Shown one piece after another: positions 1 through 10,959 of a stretch of DNA of 64,000 nt (position 1 is its first letter; each line of letters begins with the position of its first letter). The stretch spans positions 273,567,614 through 273,631,613 of the forward strand of contig CP136064.1 in assembly GCA_032622095.1 (NCBI GenBank), given 5' to 3'. This stretch comes from Siphonodentalium dalli. Taxonomy: Eukaryota; Mollusca; Scaphopoda; Gadilida; Siphonodentaliidae. The notes under the pieces are model-generated. The model was not told the origin of the DNA, ran no database searches, and worked only from the letters and a program-made list of their open reading frames with translations. The position numbers were made by a program, and so were the translations under genes.

Positions 1-184
1 TATTTGTATAGTAGTGAAATTGGTGATTCGCCCGATGACGCCCTTAACAGTTACGCTGGAAGAAATTATCGATGTGTATACAAATGGTGGATGTGGCATT
101 CCGAATGAGGGAGGGGTGTCTAGCAATGTTTGTGTTTGGTGTATGTTGAGCGATTTGTGGTTGACATTGGATTGTGGCTATATG

Positions 185-2230
185 TCAACGCAGCCAGACG
201 TTCATGAATCGAAGCGTTTTGTCGCAGCAATATACTGTTGCACTATTTCGAAAAACCTTATATTCTCCGGAATTGAGACGTAACATATCCCGACAAATAA
301 ACTGATCGATGTCGGTTATAATGAAGCGTTCGCGGTTTAACTTATCGTCAAGTTCCAACCGTTCATTTTGATATAAAGGCACATAAAAAAGAAATGGTAT
401 GTATCTTCCAAAGGGTTCCCACAACTGCAAGCAGGACATTCGGCATTATAGTTTTGATACATATCAGCACGAAGATCACTGCACCCAGTTCGAATTCGGG
501 AATGTATCATATTATATCGTCTGAGACCTGAATAGAAGTGAGGGCTCAAGGGGTTTGGGGTTGGAATATGAGTCGTAAATTGAATTTGAATTCAGAGAAA
601 GGGACACTGGTGGTCATTTCAGTTGGGATTTTGTTCCAATCAGCTATCGTCGAGGGCAGAAAGGACTTGTTGTAGTGCTCAGTGTGGCATCGGTAAGAAT
701 ATAATTTTCCCGGGCGTCTGAAATTATAATTTGAGACCTGGCTAGCTCTGGGTTGGAGGATGGTAGATAAGTAATTGGGCGATTCATTTTTTACTATTTT
801 GTAAATCACTTCAAGCTTGTGGAATTGGCGCCTCGTTTCCAAAGAAAGCCAACCTATCTCCTGCAGGACAACAAAATTAGAAACCGAGCGTGTCAGTCCA
901 GAGATTATACGGCCAGCCTCTGCATGGAGGCGGTCGAGCTTGTCTAATAGGTAACGCGGTGCGCAGTCCCATACAACATCAGAATAATCGAATAGTGGTA
1001 ATATATAAGTTTTGTATATCTTTTCGAGCGTTTTTCTATGGAGTTGATATTTAAATCGCCTCAACTGGGCCAGACGAGAGGCGATTCTCTTCACTGTACT
1101 TTCTATATGCATGTTCCAGTTTCGATTTTGTTGTAGTTCAAGACCAAGGTGTTTATGTGATTCCACAAAGCTGATAGGGTCGTTTATAAATATAAGGTTT
1201 GGTATTTCTGGAGAGGGTGGGGTCAACGAGAAAGACATACCTACGGGTTTGGTTGGGTTATAGCTCACGAGCCATTTGTTTGACCAGGTGACTCCTGCGG
1301 GGATAACCTCGTAGCCAGAAAAGGTAATATTTATCAGGACTTTTTGTTTTCTGTTTAATAAATAGTCTTCGATCCATTGTAATGTTTGACCCTCCACACC
1401 GTAGCGTTGAAGTTTGTAAATCAGCCCCCTGTGCCATACTCTTTCAAATGCTTTGGATATGTCACAAAATATGCCGCATGTGAAGAGGCCTTTATCGATA
1501 GATTGACATATATTGTGGTATAGGTCTATATATTAATTGGTATGTGGTATTGTGACCAGAGACAAATCCGGATTGGTGAAAGTACAAGAGTTTATTTTCT
1601 AAGAAGAAGGCACTTATCTGTTAATGTTAATCTGCATGGGAGCAATGAGATCGGGCGGTAATTTTTGGGGTCAGTGGGGTATTCTTTTTTGAAAATTGGG
1701 ATAACATTAGCTAGTTTCCATATTTCTGGGAATTTCGCACTATTGATCGATTTCTTAAATAGGAGGACTAACGGCTTTGATATTGAATTTGAAGTTTCGT
1801 GGAGCATTCTAACACTGATTCCGTCGAGGCCATGAGCTTTATTCAATTTTAAAGATTTGATAGCTGTTTCAACATCTGATTCCACAAAAGACAATTCTGG
1901 CATCAGCTTTTTGCTTCGAGTGTGAAAGAGGGGAGGGGTTTGCGCAGAATCGTTTGTAGTGGGGTTTTAGATTTTTCAGAATCATCTGACGCATATGTTT
2001 TCCCACTGGCATGTATGGTTCCAGTGGCGCTATATAGAGGAGGGCTATTATTCGCTTTCTTTTTATTTAGGAGATGGTTAACAAGCAGCCAGAAATCACG
2101 GGGGTTTGGGGAGTCTTTTATTCTGTCTCCAAAATTATCATCAAATTTTATTTTGGCATATTTTTTCATGCATGTTATTAACTTTATTCCTTGATTGTTT
2201 ATATTCCCGCCATGAAACTGGGTTGTTGAT
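185..2230 (-). mobile_element. Decayed CR1-like LINE fragment
   Basis: Minus-strand frames give parts of a reverse-transcriptase ORF: IKSLKLNKAHGLDGISVRML ... NYRPISLLP (1592-1903), ISKAFERVWHRGL and WIEDYLLNRKQ (around 1380-1480), a C-terminal region with YRCHTEHYNKSFLPSTIADWN (546-1397), and an out-of-frame RIRTGCSDLRADMY...C-x2-C end (185-549) typical of CR1/L2-like ORF2. The segment holding PQG and the YADD/FADD box is deleted between about 1280 and 1310, and there are several frameshifts, so it is inactive. Clade is a best guess from C-terminal motifs. Confidence 0.85.
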
Positions 2231-2249
2231 TTTTAATGCCCAAATTAAG

Positions 2250-2470
2250 GGTCACAACCTGGCGGAGACCTGAAACAGCATGTGGCTATATACAGTACAC
2301 ACACGACTCAATCCGACCAAGCCACTTTTGCCGGGACGATCGACCACTGGCGGGCGCTTACATCGTGTGGCTCTATACAGCATACACACGGCTCAATCCG
2401 GCCAAGCACTGTTGTCGGGACGATCGTCCACCGGTGGGCGCGGGCGTGAACATCATGTGTTCTTTTGTTC
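2250..2470 (-). mobile_element. SINE fragment with internal duplication
   Basis: Matches the body of the tRNA-derived SINE at 53005-53300 in reverse orientation (cacaacctgg, then gaaacagc, then gccaagccact). An internal segment of about 95 bp is duplicated in tandem. The homologous place in the other duplicate is 25308-25425. Confidence 0.65.
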
Positions 2471-2599
2471 TTCATGTTTTGTGAAATATATATGTTGTTA
2501 GACACCTTTCGCATAATGAATAACAGCAGATAATTAGTACGAATATAGGGTACTACGTCACGTTTTCCTATTCGTTGTCGTTTTTTCCCTATCCGCTGT

Positions 2600-2915
2600 T
2601 CCGATCATAATATTATATACCATTTGAAAGAGGAAGCCCCAAAACATTGTATTTTAACGTATCCGGTTGAATAAATTGTGAACATGTTGTTTTCGTTGTG
2701 GTACCGACGTGTCTTATGTGCATATCTTAGTTTGAATTATGTTACATTCTGGGAGTGACACGGGGAAATGTTTCTATGAGTTTAGCTATTTCTCTATGAG
2801 CATCTTCTGAAACAGACGTTCCAAATGGCCATGAACAATAGTATTTTAATCCTATTTGATGGCATAGATTGTTATTAAAACCGTATATCAAGGCACTATA
2901 AAAACATAATAAGTT
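2600..2915. mobile_element. Internal fragment of the TA-target TIR element seen whole at 47658-48113
   Basis: Same order of segments as 47715-48090 (ATATACCATTTGAAAG, then AATTATGTTRCATTCTGGGAG, then CATAGATTGTTAT). It lacks the terminal inverted repeats. The equivalent place in the other duplicate (about 25570-25610) lacks most of it. Confidence 0.65.
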
Positions 2916-4074
2916 CGCGGTCGTTTCTCAGCTTCTCAAATGGGAGATGGCTGTGATATTATGTTCTTAAATTGTAATTATTGTAGTATCATTCGTCGTC
3001 ATGAAACACGAGAACCTTGCGAAACACAAAGCGCAAATCTATGACCTGATAACAACATTAAGTACAGCATAATCACGGCACGCAGAACAATAATCCCCTT
3101 ACTATGAGTGGCAAGCGGGATTGGCTCACAGACGGACACGTAATCGTCAATTCTGAGGAAAAGTATTTGGACCATGCGAAAATATTACCACTACAAACAG
3201 TTACTCGTAAAAATTATCTGTCGTTATTCATTATACGAAAGGTGTATATTAATGTCAATTGCGCTGGGGAGGGAAGGAATATATAGTGTTTAAATCAAAA
3301 ACCCAACACGGAACAACATATGTAATTGCAGTAGTTTATTGTCATCATGCGTATAGATTGTTTGTTTGGATTTTTTCACAGGCTCTACACGGGTTACATG
3401 CTGAATTCCATAGGGCGGCGAAGCAGCGGAGTTCTCGTGATATCCATGTACTTCAGTGTGCATGTGTGTTACCAGATCAGACATATGTATCTCCTGTATT
3501 CAACTGTATATTTATATTTAACTAGTAGAGTTGAACTTGACATTACCAACATAAACTATTTCCCTGTTGTCTATGGACACATTTGGAGCGTGCATGCATT
3601 CAGATGCCCAGCCACGCTACACACTTAATAATAATAAAAATAATAATGAAGAGTCTCCGTGCAGATACAATTCGTTTTGCAACCTTTTGCGTCAGCTTAT
3701 TTAATTTAATAATGGCACAAGTATGCCTTCAAACGATTTTGGATTATCCCTATTTATTGAATTCCCAAATAGCAATGTCGATGTACATTCAAGTATTTTT
3801 TTATTTAGGGGATATTACTTAGTTGGTTGATATTAGGCCCGATATCATCCAGATGTGACTTCAAATCAGCGAAGTCGAAGAGGTTACCGATGGCTGATAT
3901 CAAGCCTATAATAACAAACCAACCAAGTAATATCCTATTTATTAATTAGATCAATCGCCTCTTAATAACTGACAACCCCTTCATATGAGTTACGTCACAC
4001 AAATCAATATCTACACGTTATTTGAAAATGAAGTAGATTCACAGCAGTCTTAAAACCATATTACTTGGATTTAT
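2916..4074. other. Duplicated non-coding DNA, no gene seen
   Basis: Paralogous to 25600-27340. Short open frames here do not resemble known proteins and are not better conserved than the surrounding sequence. Contains the empty sites for two elements of copy 2: TA at 3557-3558, and TTAA close to 3705. Confidence 0.6.
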
Positions 4075-4306
4075 GATGTCGTAAGTTGATATTACTCGGA
4101 TTGGTGTTGTCGTAAAATGATATTAATCGGTCTAAGGGAAAATTGAAGTGATATTCACATAGTTCGATAACAGGCCGTCCTGGACAACACTGTTATATCT
4201 AATTAATAGAGTTAAACATAACTACAATAGTTGAAGCCAGTGTGTTCCTTATCTATTTAGCTGTATTAACTACATGTAGATATCTTGATAAAAGTTCTTG
4301 TTCTTT

Positions 4307-4519
4307 TTATGGCTTGAGTTTCCAGTACTTGATAGATTCGATTTGTAGAGCAGCATCTTCTCCGTCGTTCTTGTCTGGTTCCACGTTGGAAGCCACTGCC
4401 CCCGCGCATTCCAAAACGCTAGGCGCCGTCTCCCCTACATTGTTCCATGGCATCCCAGTCAACCCCTGTTCCCAGTACCCACCAGTACCACCAACCGCCA
4501 CATTCAGTATGATGTAGAA
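4307..4519 (-). pseudogene. Duplicated last exon, copy 1, with compensating deletions
   Basis: Homologous to 27824-28039. Reads FYIILNVAVGGTGGYW and ends KYWKLKP-stop, so both ends are in the same frame. In between, relative to copy 2, two bases are missing near 4419 (after GETAP) and one base near 4382. The invariant FWN-R-x-WLPTW stretch is therefore read in a shifted frame (SVLECAGAVASNVE) before the frame is restored. Total length is three bases shorter. Loss of this conserved segment would probably damage folding, so a decaying copy is the likelier reading. Confidence 0.8.
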
Positions 4520-5034
4520 CTGCAAGAAGGGGTGAATTCTAAACGAGTGTTGCCTGGACGGTCAATTACAATCAACAATATTGGTATCGTGCCAAACACG
4601 TGCACAGCGGCTGTTAGTATGCAACTGTGCTTTTTGAAAGAATAACACACACTGTTAAAGTGATGTGAAACACTCCAGCAGGGTGATCGAATAGAAATAG
4701 AGAACAATCTTGTTCAAAGTAGTAATTGTTACAACTTTATATCGACGATGACAACACACACAGTCCTGAATCGAGTAGTACATATTTACAATTGAGCGTA
4801 TACAGTTCAGACTTGGGCTGCACGGTATTTCGATAATATACCGTTTATTCGATATCAATTTGAATACCGAGAGAAACCGAATAGATTTTTGGACTATTCG
4901 ATATATCGAGTACGTCGGATTCCATTTCAAGGTATCGAATACAGATTTTTTTAAAGTAAAATTGTCGTATATACCATTGGAAATCAATGTGGCTTGTAAC
5001 GAAACTCGCAAAGGGAAATAAAATGGTATGAGAT

Positions 5035-5102
5035 GTGAGTGAGTGGTTCGGGGGACTAGCCCGGGATTGTCGAAATGGTCGAGTGACCCTTTCCTTAATC
5101 CC
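5035..5102 (-). mobile_element. 68-bp 3' fragment of the one-ORF element, inserted behind the LINE
   Basis: On the minus strand it runs GGGATTAAGGAAAGGGTCAC ... CCCGGGCTAG ... CCGAACCACTC, the same 3' terminus as in the full copies at 13982-15045 and 37030-38033. It is flanked on both sides by TGGTATGAGATGT, the target duplication that also flanks the LINE. It is a 5'-truncated copy in the same orientation as the LINE. Confidence 0.88.
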
Positions 5103-5284
5103 TGGTATGAGATGTTGTTGAGTTGTTTCCGGCCGAAGGCCGGGTAGGATGTTCGGACTGCAGTTTGCACGTCCCTTCACCCTTTCTTGGCTTTTCGATG
5201 GAAATCGATCTTGTGGCTGTCGTAGTTACTGTGGTTGGAGGCAAGGCGGCGGAAGCGTGGTGGATGAGTCTGGTGCTGTCGAGG

Positions 5285-8064
5285 TTATGTTGGTCTGTCT
5301 GTTTCGTCTAGTTGGAGGATGGACTTCGTCTTTTTCGTGGTGAGTAGGTGGTTTCTAACTTGGAGTTCCAGGAGGAGTGGGCTGTTGTCTAGTCGGGCTA
5401 ATGTCATGTTTCTGAGTTCCATCAGTCTTTGCTTGATTGTAGGTATATTCGCTGCGTCGTGGAGGGCGTTGATCGGAGTCCATGGTGGTTGCCGGAGTGC
5501 GATGCGGAGAGCTTTATTCTGGACTTTCTGTAGTTTTTCGATGTAGGTCTTTGGAGCTGCTATGAGGATGGCGGCACCATACTCCATGACTGGTCGGACG
5601 AAGATTTGGTAGAGGTCGATGAGTGTTTGGCTGTCGGTTCCCCAGTCTGTACCCAGGAGGCATCTTAGTAGGTTGGTTCTTTTTCGGGCTTTGTCGGCTA
5701 TCTTATTGATGTGTGAGGTGAAGGTCATCTTTTGGTCTAAGGTTATTCCTAGTAGGATTGCTTGGTCGGATGGTTTGATTGTCTCGTTGTCGATCTTGAT
5801 GTTGATGGACTGTGTTTTCCTTCGTCTGTGGAATAGGATGAGTTGGGTCTTCTTCGCGTTGAGTTTAATTCTCCATTTTGAGCACCATGTTGATAGGTCG
5901 TTGAGTGTCTTTTGCAGTCGTTTCTGTAGGATTTGGGGGTTTGTGTGTGAAGTCCAGAGTCCTAGGTCGTCGGCAAACTGTGATATTTCAACGTTGTTGT
6001 GTCTGTCTATAGGTATGTCGTTGGCGTAGATTAGAAAGAGGAGCGGGCTTAGTACTGATCCTTAGGGTGTTCCGGCGCGTAGGTAGACTGGGTTTGATGT
6101 TTCGTTGTTAATGCGGACGCTGAGTTGACGGTCTTGTAGAAATGATGAGACAAGGCGTGTGTATTTTCTTGCGATGTTGAGATGGCTGATTTTGTATCGG
6201 AGGCCGTCGTGCCATACAGAGTCGAAGGCTTTTTCTACGTCTATGAATACTGCGGCTGTTGTCCAATTCTTGCCTAGGGATAGTCGTGCGTCTTCTGCTA
6301 GTCGGATGATGTGTTCCATGCCTTCTTTCCCTTGTCGGTAACCGCGCTGCCATGGGTTGAAGAAGTTGGATGATTCTAGATGTTCACGTAGTCTGTTGCT
6401 GATGATTCTCTCGAAGAGTTTTCCGGTACACTGCAGGAGGCTGATGGGTCGGTAGTTGTTGGGGATCGAGCGGTCTTTGTCTGGCTTGGGTAGCATTACT
6501 CCGACGGCCGTTTTCCATGCTGTTGGGAAGTAACCAATAGTTAGGCACGCGTTGAATAGGATGACCAGTCTAGCGAAGAAGGCGGGTGGTGCTTGTCGAA
6601 GGATCGAGTAGGTGATGTTGTCGTTGCCTGGTGCTGAGTTGTTTTTTCCTTTCTTTAGTTTTGATGCGATCTCGTCTTGTGTGATGGGCGCTGCTATGGG
6701 AAAGACTTCGTCTTCGTTGTTGATGTTGTCTAGTGGTTTGAAGAGGTCTGGGTTGTCTTTGATGTGGTTCTCAACGGTTATTTTGAAGTTGTCGTCGTAT
6801 GATGGGCCTTGGTGGGTGTTGTGAATATTTTGTAGATTGTCTGCGAACGTTTCAGCTTTTTCGCGGTCTCCTGAAGTCATGATTCCGTCTGCTCTCTTGA
6901 TTGGTTTTTCTGTATTATTGTTGGTTGTTCCGGTGCCTGTGAGAGTTTTGAAGGTCTTCCAGAAGTGTTTGGTCATTTTCTTGTCGCCGAGTTCTGTCGT
7001 TGCTCGCTGCCAGGATTCTTGCTTTTCTTTTTTCACTGCTGATTTTACCTGCTTGTTCATGTTGTTATATAGTTGTCTGTAGTGGGCGTCATTTGGGTTC
7101 TTCTGTTGTAGTCTTCGGAGCTTGCGTTTTAGACGGATCATGTTGAGGGTTTCAGGAGAGACACGCCATGCTGTGATGTTGACTGGCTGTTTTGGGCATG
7201 CTATGTCTAGGGCTGAGTCGATGGTCTGCGAGAGATGCTGGCATGTAGTGTTGATGTCGGTTGTTGATGTGATGGATGTTTTGTCGATGTTGTCTGTGAT
7301 GTGTTGACGAAATAGATCCCAGTTGGCTTTGTTGAAGTTGCGTCGGAGGGTTTTCTGGTGGCGATCAGCAGTGGCGTTGCTGATCTTGATGTGGACGGGT
7401 AGATGGTCGCTGGAGATGTCGTCCCCTACCTGGCACAGGAATCCTTTCGTTGTGATGGATGGGGTGGCGATGGCTAAGTCGAGGATATCCCATTCGTTGG
7501 TTGCAGCATGGTAGTGTGTAGGTTCGTCTTTGTTGTTGAGTATGAGTAGATCTTGGTCTTCGATGATGTCGAACATTCGGTCGCCGTTGCTGTTGGTCCG
7601 TTTGCATCCGTAGTAGGTGTGTTTCGCGTTGTAGTCTCCGATGAATATGCATTGTCGATGTGTAGATGTGAAGTGGTGGAAGGAGGCGTTGCTGAGTTCT
7701 GTGAGTGGTGGGTTGTAGGTAGCGACAATGGCAGTCTTGATGCCACGAACGGTGACTTCGACTGCCAAAGTTTCTTCGTCTAAGTCGTCGGTGTTTAGTA
7801 TGGCATTTTTCAGTTCTTTGTGGATGAGTAGAGCAACCCCTCCTCCGTGGGTGTTCCGTCCCTGCGCGCAATTTTGTAGTTCGTGAAGCTAATCCGGCTA
7901 TCGTCGTTGAGCTTGGTTTCGTTGATGGCGATTATGTCTGGTTGGGTGTCGGTGATGTATTCTTGTAGAATTTGTCGCTTTGTAGTTAATCCGTTGATGT
8001 TGAGCAGGTGTAAGAGGCAATCAGGAGCTTTCTTGTATTTCGTGGTGTGAGTCGTGTCTGCCAT
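5285..8064 (-). pseudogene. LINE ORF2 (endonuclease-reverse transcriptase), broken
   Basis: Begins MADTTHTTKY like the intact homologue, with apurinic-type endonuclease motifs (INETKL, FIGDYNAKH, DILDLAIATPS, SDHLPVHI) and reverse transcriptase (NYRPISLLQCTGKLFE, FIDVEKAFDSVWHDGL, QFADDLGLW). Two defects are visible: a one-base deletion near 7850 (frame changes at RRDGTP) and a TAA at 6062-6064 replacing the Gln codon of the TPQG-SVLSP box. Downstream of the stop the frame continues to 5285, ending DETDRPT. Confidence 0.92.
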
Positions 8065-8106
8065 TGTAGGTGTGAAGATTGGAAGCTGTTAAGTGTCGGT
8101 GTTGTT

Positions 8107-8757
8107 TTAACGTCTGAATGTGAACTGTTGTATGGCTTCTGCGCTGAGCTGGGTTCGGTAGAAGGTGTTGACAGCTTCGCTGACGTGTTGACTGACGCTT
8201 CTGTTGGCATCTTGTTTGGATTCACCTGACGCATTGAGGACTTTTACAATTGTTGATGTGATGACAGCGGCGAGTTTCAGGGTATCGGTTGTTTCGGCGG
8301 GTTTCGATGTGGCTGCTGCGTAGGAAATTCTTTTTGTTTCTTTGGTCGTTACTTCCTGTCGATATGCGTGGCATCCTTTGTAGGCTGAGTTGTGGTCGTT
8401 GTTGCAGTTTGCACATTTTCGGATGGTGCTTGTACAATATTGGTGTTTGTGGTTACCGGAACAGTTCTTGCATATGTCGTCTTTGTTCTTGCAAAATTCA
8501 GCCGTGTGGTTAAACTTTTGGCATGTGTAGCATTGGGTTACATGAGGTTCCTTCTTGAAGTCGATAACTTTGTTGAGGTTTGCTCCCAGTCTCACTCCGT
8601 TCATGACTCGTTTCTTTGTGTCTTCGTCCGGACAGGTGATTTTCACTTTCCATGTCGGTTGGTTGTCGTGTGTGTTTTTGAAGCGATGTACCTCTATGTT
8701 GCTGCCGATGTCCTGTCGGATCTCGTCGTCTGTTATTGATGGCGGTACGCCGCACAT
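8107..8757 (-). pseudogene. LINE ORF1 (gag-like), C-terminal part
   Basis: A 216-residue remnant homologous to the C-terminal 220 residues of the ORF at 9398-10903. It keeps the zinc-knuckle cluster (CYTCQKFNHTAEFC, then two more C-x2-C-x4-H-x4/5-C units) and ends QFTFRR. The 5' end is lost by truncation. RNA binding in the LINE particle is the known role of such knuckles. Confidence 0.9.
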
Positions 8758-8801
8758 TACTGCCTGGTGTGTAGTTGGTTGTCGTCTGCCTGGTATGAGA
8801 T

Positions 8802-9202
8802 ATAATCCTTGTAGAGCTATATAGTGGGATATTTAGTTGTCGCATTTGTGTACCTAATTAAGGGAAGATGGTATGGGGTTTCATTCACAGCTTGCGAGTC
8901 AGTAGCGGCGTCTCTATTGTATATGATCCCGGGAATAAAACAAAGGGCGCCCTTAGTCTGCATTCAAAGGCTGGTGTTAACTGACAGTGACTGGTTTGAA
9001 ATTACATACGTCGCACCTCATGTGCATATAAGCGTCACATGCCGCAGTAAAGCTTAAATCAACACAATACAATGGTGACTTTGAGAATGATGGCACAACA
9101 TGGGCGTGACAGTGAAACAAAATTGAGTAAAGCTAATGGGTTCGCTATAATACCTTGTGAAAACATAATTAACATTGGTATATATCTACTGTCCAATAAT
9201 TC
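8802..9202. other. Spacer between two LINEs, nothing recognised
   Basis: About 400 bp of A/T-rich sequence separating the divergently placed LINE copies. No repeats or coding motifs recognised. Confidence 0.5.
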
Positions 9203-9397
9203 AATTGGAAATCATTCACCATCGAGTCAGCAGCACTCACAGGAACATCTCATCGAGTCAGCAGCACTCTTTATCGGAAAGTCTTCCTCCGTAAGGAGAA
9301 CTTATAAAATTACCTCTAAGAGTAAAATCAAAGAGTAAACTTATATAAAATTGCTTAAACAAAGTGTAAAACTTCAAAAAATTGCTAAAAATCAGAT

Positions 9398-10903
9398 ATG
9401 GCCAGCAAACAAACACCCGCTTCGCAGTGCCCTTCTCAGGGCGCCGATTCAAGTGAGCTTATTGCCTACCTGAAAGAAGATAACAAATCGCTCAAGAAAC
9501 AGATCGCCGGTCTAGAAATACAACTTGCTGGGTTCAGAGCCTCTATCGACAAGATGGCCGACCGCTTACCCGAAAAGCAACCCACAGCAGAGAAATCGTC
9601 CAACAAAAAAGAGAAAAACAAAAAGAAACCTGAGAAAAACACCACGACACCTGCCACATCATCAGCTCCAGTTCCAGATTTCGCCGCAAAACTACCCTCA
9701 GCAACCTCTGTACCGCCAGCAACTCCAGTACCCATCGTTCAAAAAAACCACGAAGACCACATCGAAGTTGAAATGACAGACGCTGAACAAGACATCTCCG
9801 ACGAAGAATTCGCCACCGTCTTCAAAAACAAAAGAAGACGAAAAGAAAGCATGATGATTCCAGATCCTATCAGCCCAATCAGCACGCCAGCCAAAAAGAT
9901 ACGAACGCACAAACAGCCTAGCCCGACAAAAGAACCAGAACGACAAGCGACCAATCACTCCAGCAACAATCCAACCAAGCGAAGAGACATCATAATAGTC
10001 GAAAACCTTACCAGCGAGATGAAGCAGAGTCCACATTTCCTCCATAGAACGATCACGACAAAATATCCCATCCGGACATCAACAACCAGAGCCGGCACTC
10101 TGCTAATCTATCCACAGAATGATGAAACAAAGCAATATCTACTGACAAAAGCAAAAGACATCCCAGCTTTCAAAGACAACAACATTACGTTCAGACTAAC
10201 CAACGGAAGCCGTCACCAGAGCACACCAACGACTCATAAAGCCGTTATATGTGGCATACCTCCATCTGTCACAGATGACGACATTACACAAGACATTGGC
10301 GACAAATACACTGTACAAAGACTAAAGAGCTCCCATGACAACCAACCAACATGGAAAGTTAAAATCACCTGCGAGAACAAAGAAGCAAAGCAACTTATAA
10401 TGAACGGCGTCAGACTAGGCTCCAACTTAAACAAATACAAAGTCATCGAATACAAAGAACGACCACACGTAACCCAGTGCTACAAATGTCAAAAGTTCAA
10501 TCACACGGCCGAATTCTGCAAAAGCAACGACATAATCTGCAAAAATTGCGCGGGAAATCACAAACACCAAGACTGCACCAGTAACATCAAAAGATGCGCG
10601 AACTGCGACAGTGATCACCACTCAGCATACAAGGGATGCACAGTTTTTAAAACTGAAGTTACAACAAAAGAAACACAAAAGCTCACATACGCAGCCGCCA
10701 CAAGCAAACCCGCCGACATCACTGAAACCCTAAAGCTTGCAGCTGTAATAACATCGACCATTGTCAGCGCCCTGTCTGACAAACAAAGAGACCCACGAAA
10801 TATCAAAGACAGCGTGTGTCAATACGTCGAACATGCTGTCAACACCATATACAGAACTCAACTCACAAAAGAAACCATCCAACAGTTCACATACAGACGT
10901 TAA
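9398..10903 (+). CDS. LINE ORF1, gag-like nucleic-acid-binding protein
   Basis: 501 residues, intact. Order: a short coiled-coil-like segment (about residues 22-60, leucine/lysine-rich), a Lys/Pro/Thr-rich disordered region (60-200), a central domain (about 195-355, matching the region that precedes zinc knuckles in insect Jockey gag proteins), and three CCHC-type knuckles at residues 361-425 (CYKCQKFNHTAEFC, CKNCAGNHKHQDC, CANCDSDHHSAYKGC). Role by family: binds element RNA and chaperones target-primed reverse transcription. The ATG in AGATATGGCC is the first in the leader's 3' part. ORF2 starts 56 bp after its stop in another frame. Confidence 0.95.
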   Translation: MASKQTPASQCPSQGADSSELIAYLKEDNKSLKKQIAGLEIQLAGFRASIDKMADRLPEKQPTAEKSSNKKEKNKKKPEKNTTTPATSSAPVPDFAAKLPSATSVPPATPVPIVQKNHEDHIEVEMTDAEQDISDEEFATVFKNKRRRKESMMIPDPISPISTPAKKIRTHKQPSPTKEPERQATNHSSNNPTKRRDIIIVENLTSEMKQSPHFLHRTITTKYPIRTSTTRAGTLLIYPQNDETKQYLLTKAKDIPAFKDNNITFRLTNGSRHQSTPTTHKAVICGIPPSVTDDDITQDIGDKYTVQRLKSSHDNQPTWKVKITCENKEAKQLIMNGVRLGSNLNKYKVIEYKERPHVTQCYKCQKFNHTAEFCKSNDIICKNCAGNHKHQDCTSNIKRCANCDSDHHSAYKGCTVFKTEVTTKETQKLTYAAATSKPADITETLKLAAVITSTIVSALSDKQRDPRNIKDSVCQYVEHAVNTIYRTQLTKETIQQFTYRR

Positions 10904-10959
10904 CACAACACATCCAAAGCTGACACGCCCAAGCACACAAGCCGATTGTAACACCTACA

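Larger units (their letters stand above)
5114..8790 (-). mobile_element. Jockey-type LINE, 5'-truncated copy
   Basis: Minus-strand copy of the element at 9213-13969, beginning inside ORF1. The 3' end carries a GC-rich hairpin (CCGGCC-TTC-GGCCGG) followed by an A/C-rich run. An 11-bp target duplication (TGGTATGAGAT on the plus strand) lies at 8791-8801 (5' side) and 5103-5113 (3' side), and a third copy at 5024-5034 beyond the 68-bp element fragment. See the ORF entries for the disruptions. Confidence 0.95.

Noticed and set aside
4655-5180. Two overlapping minus-strand frames as host exons
   Set aside because: They cross the 3' junction of a LINE insertion and have no recognisable similarity or splice logic.
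7365-7871. Arg/His-rich 168-residue frame
   Set aside because: Shadow frame of the LINE ORF2 remnant.
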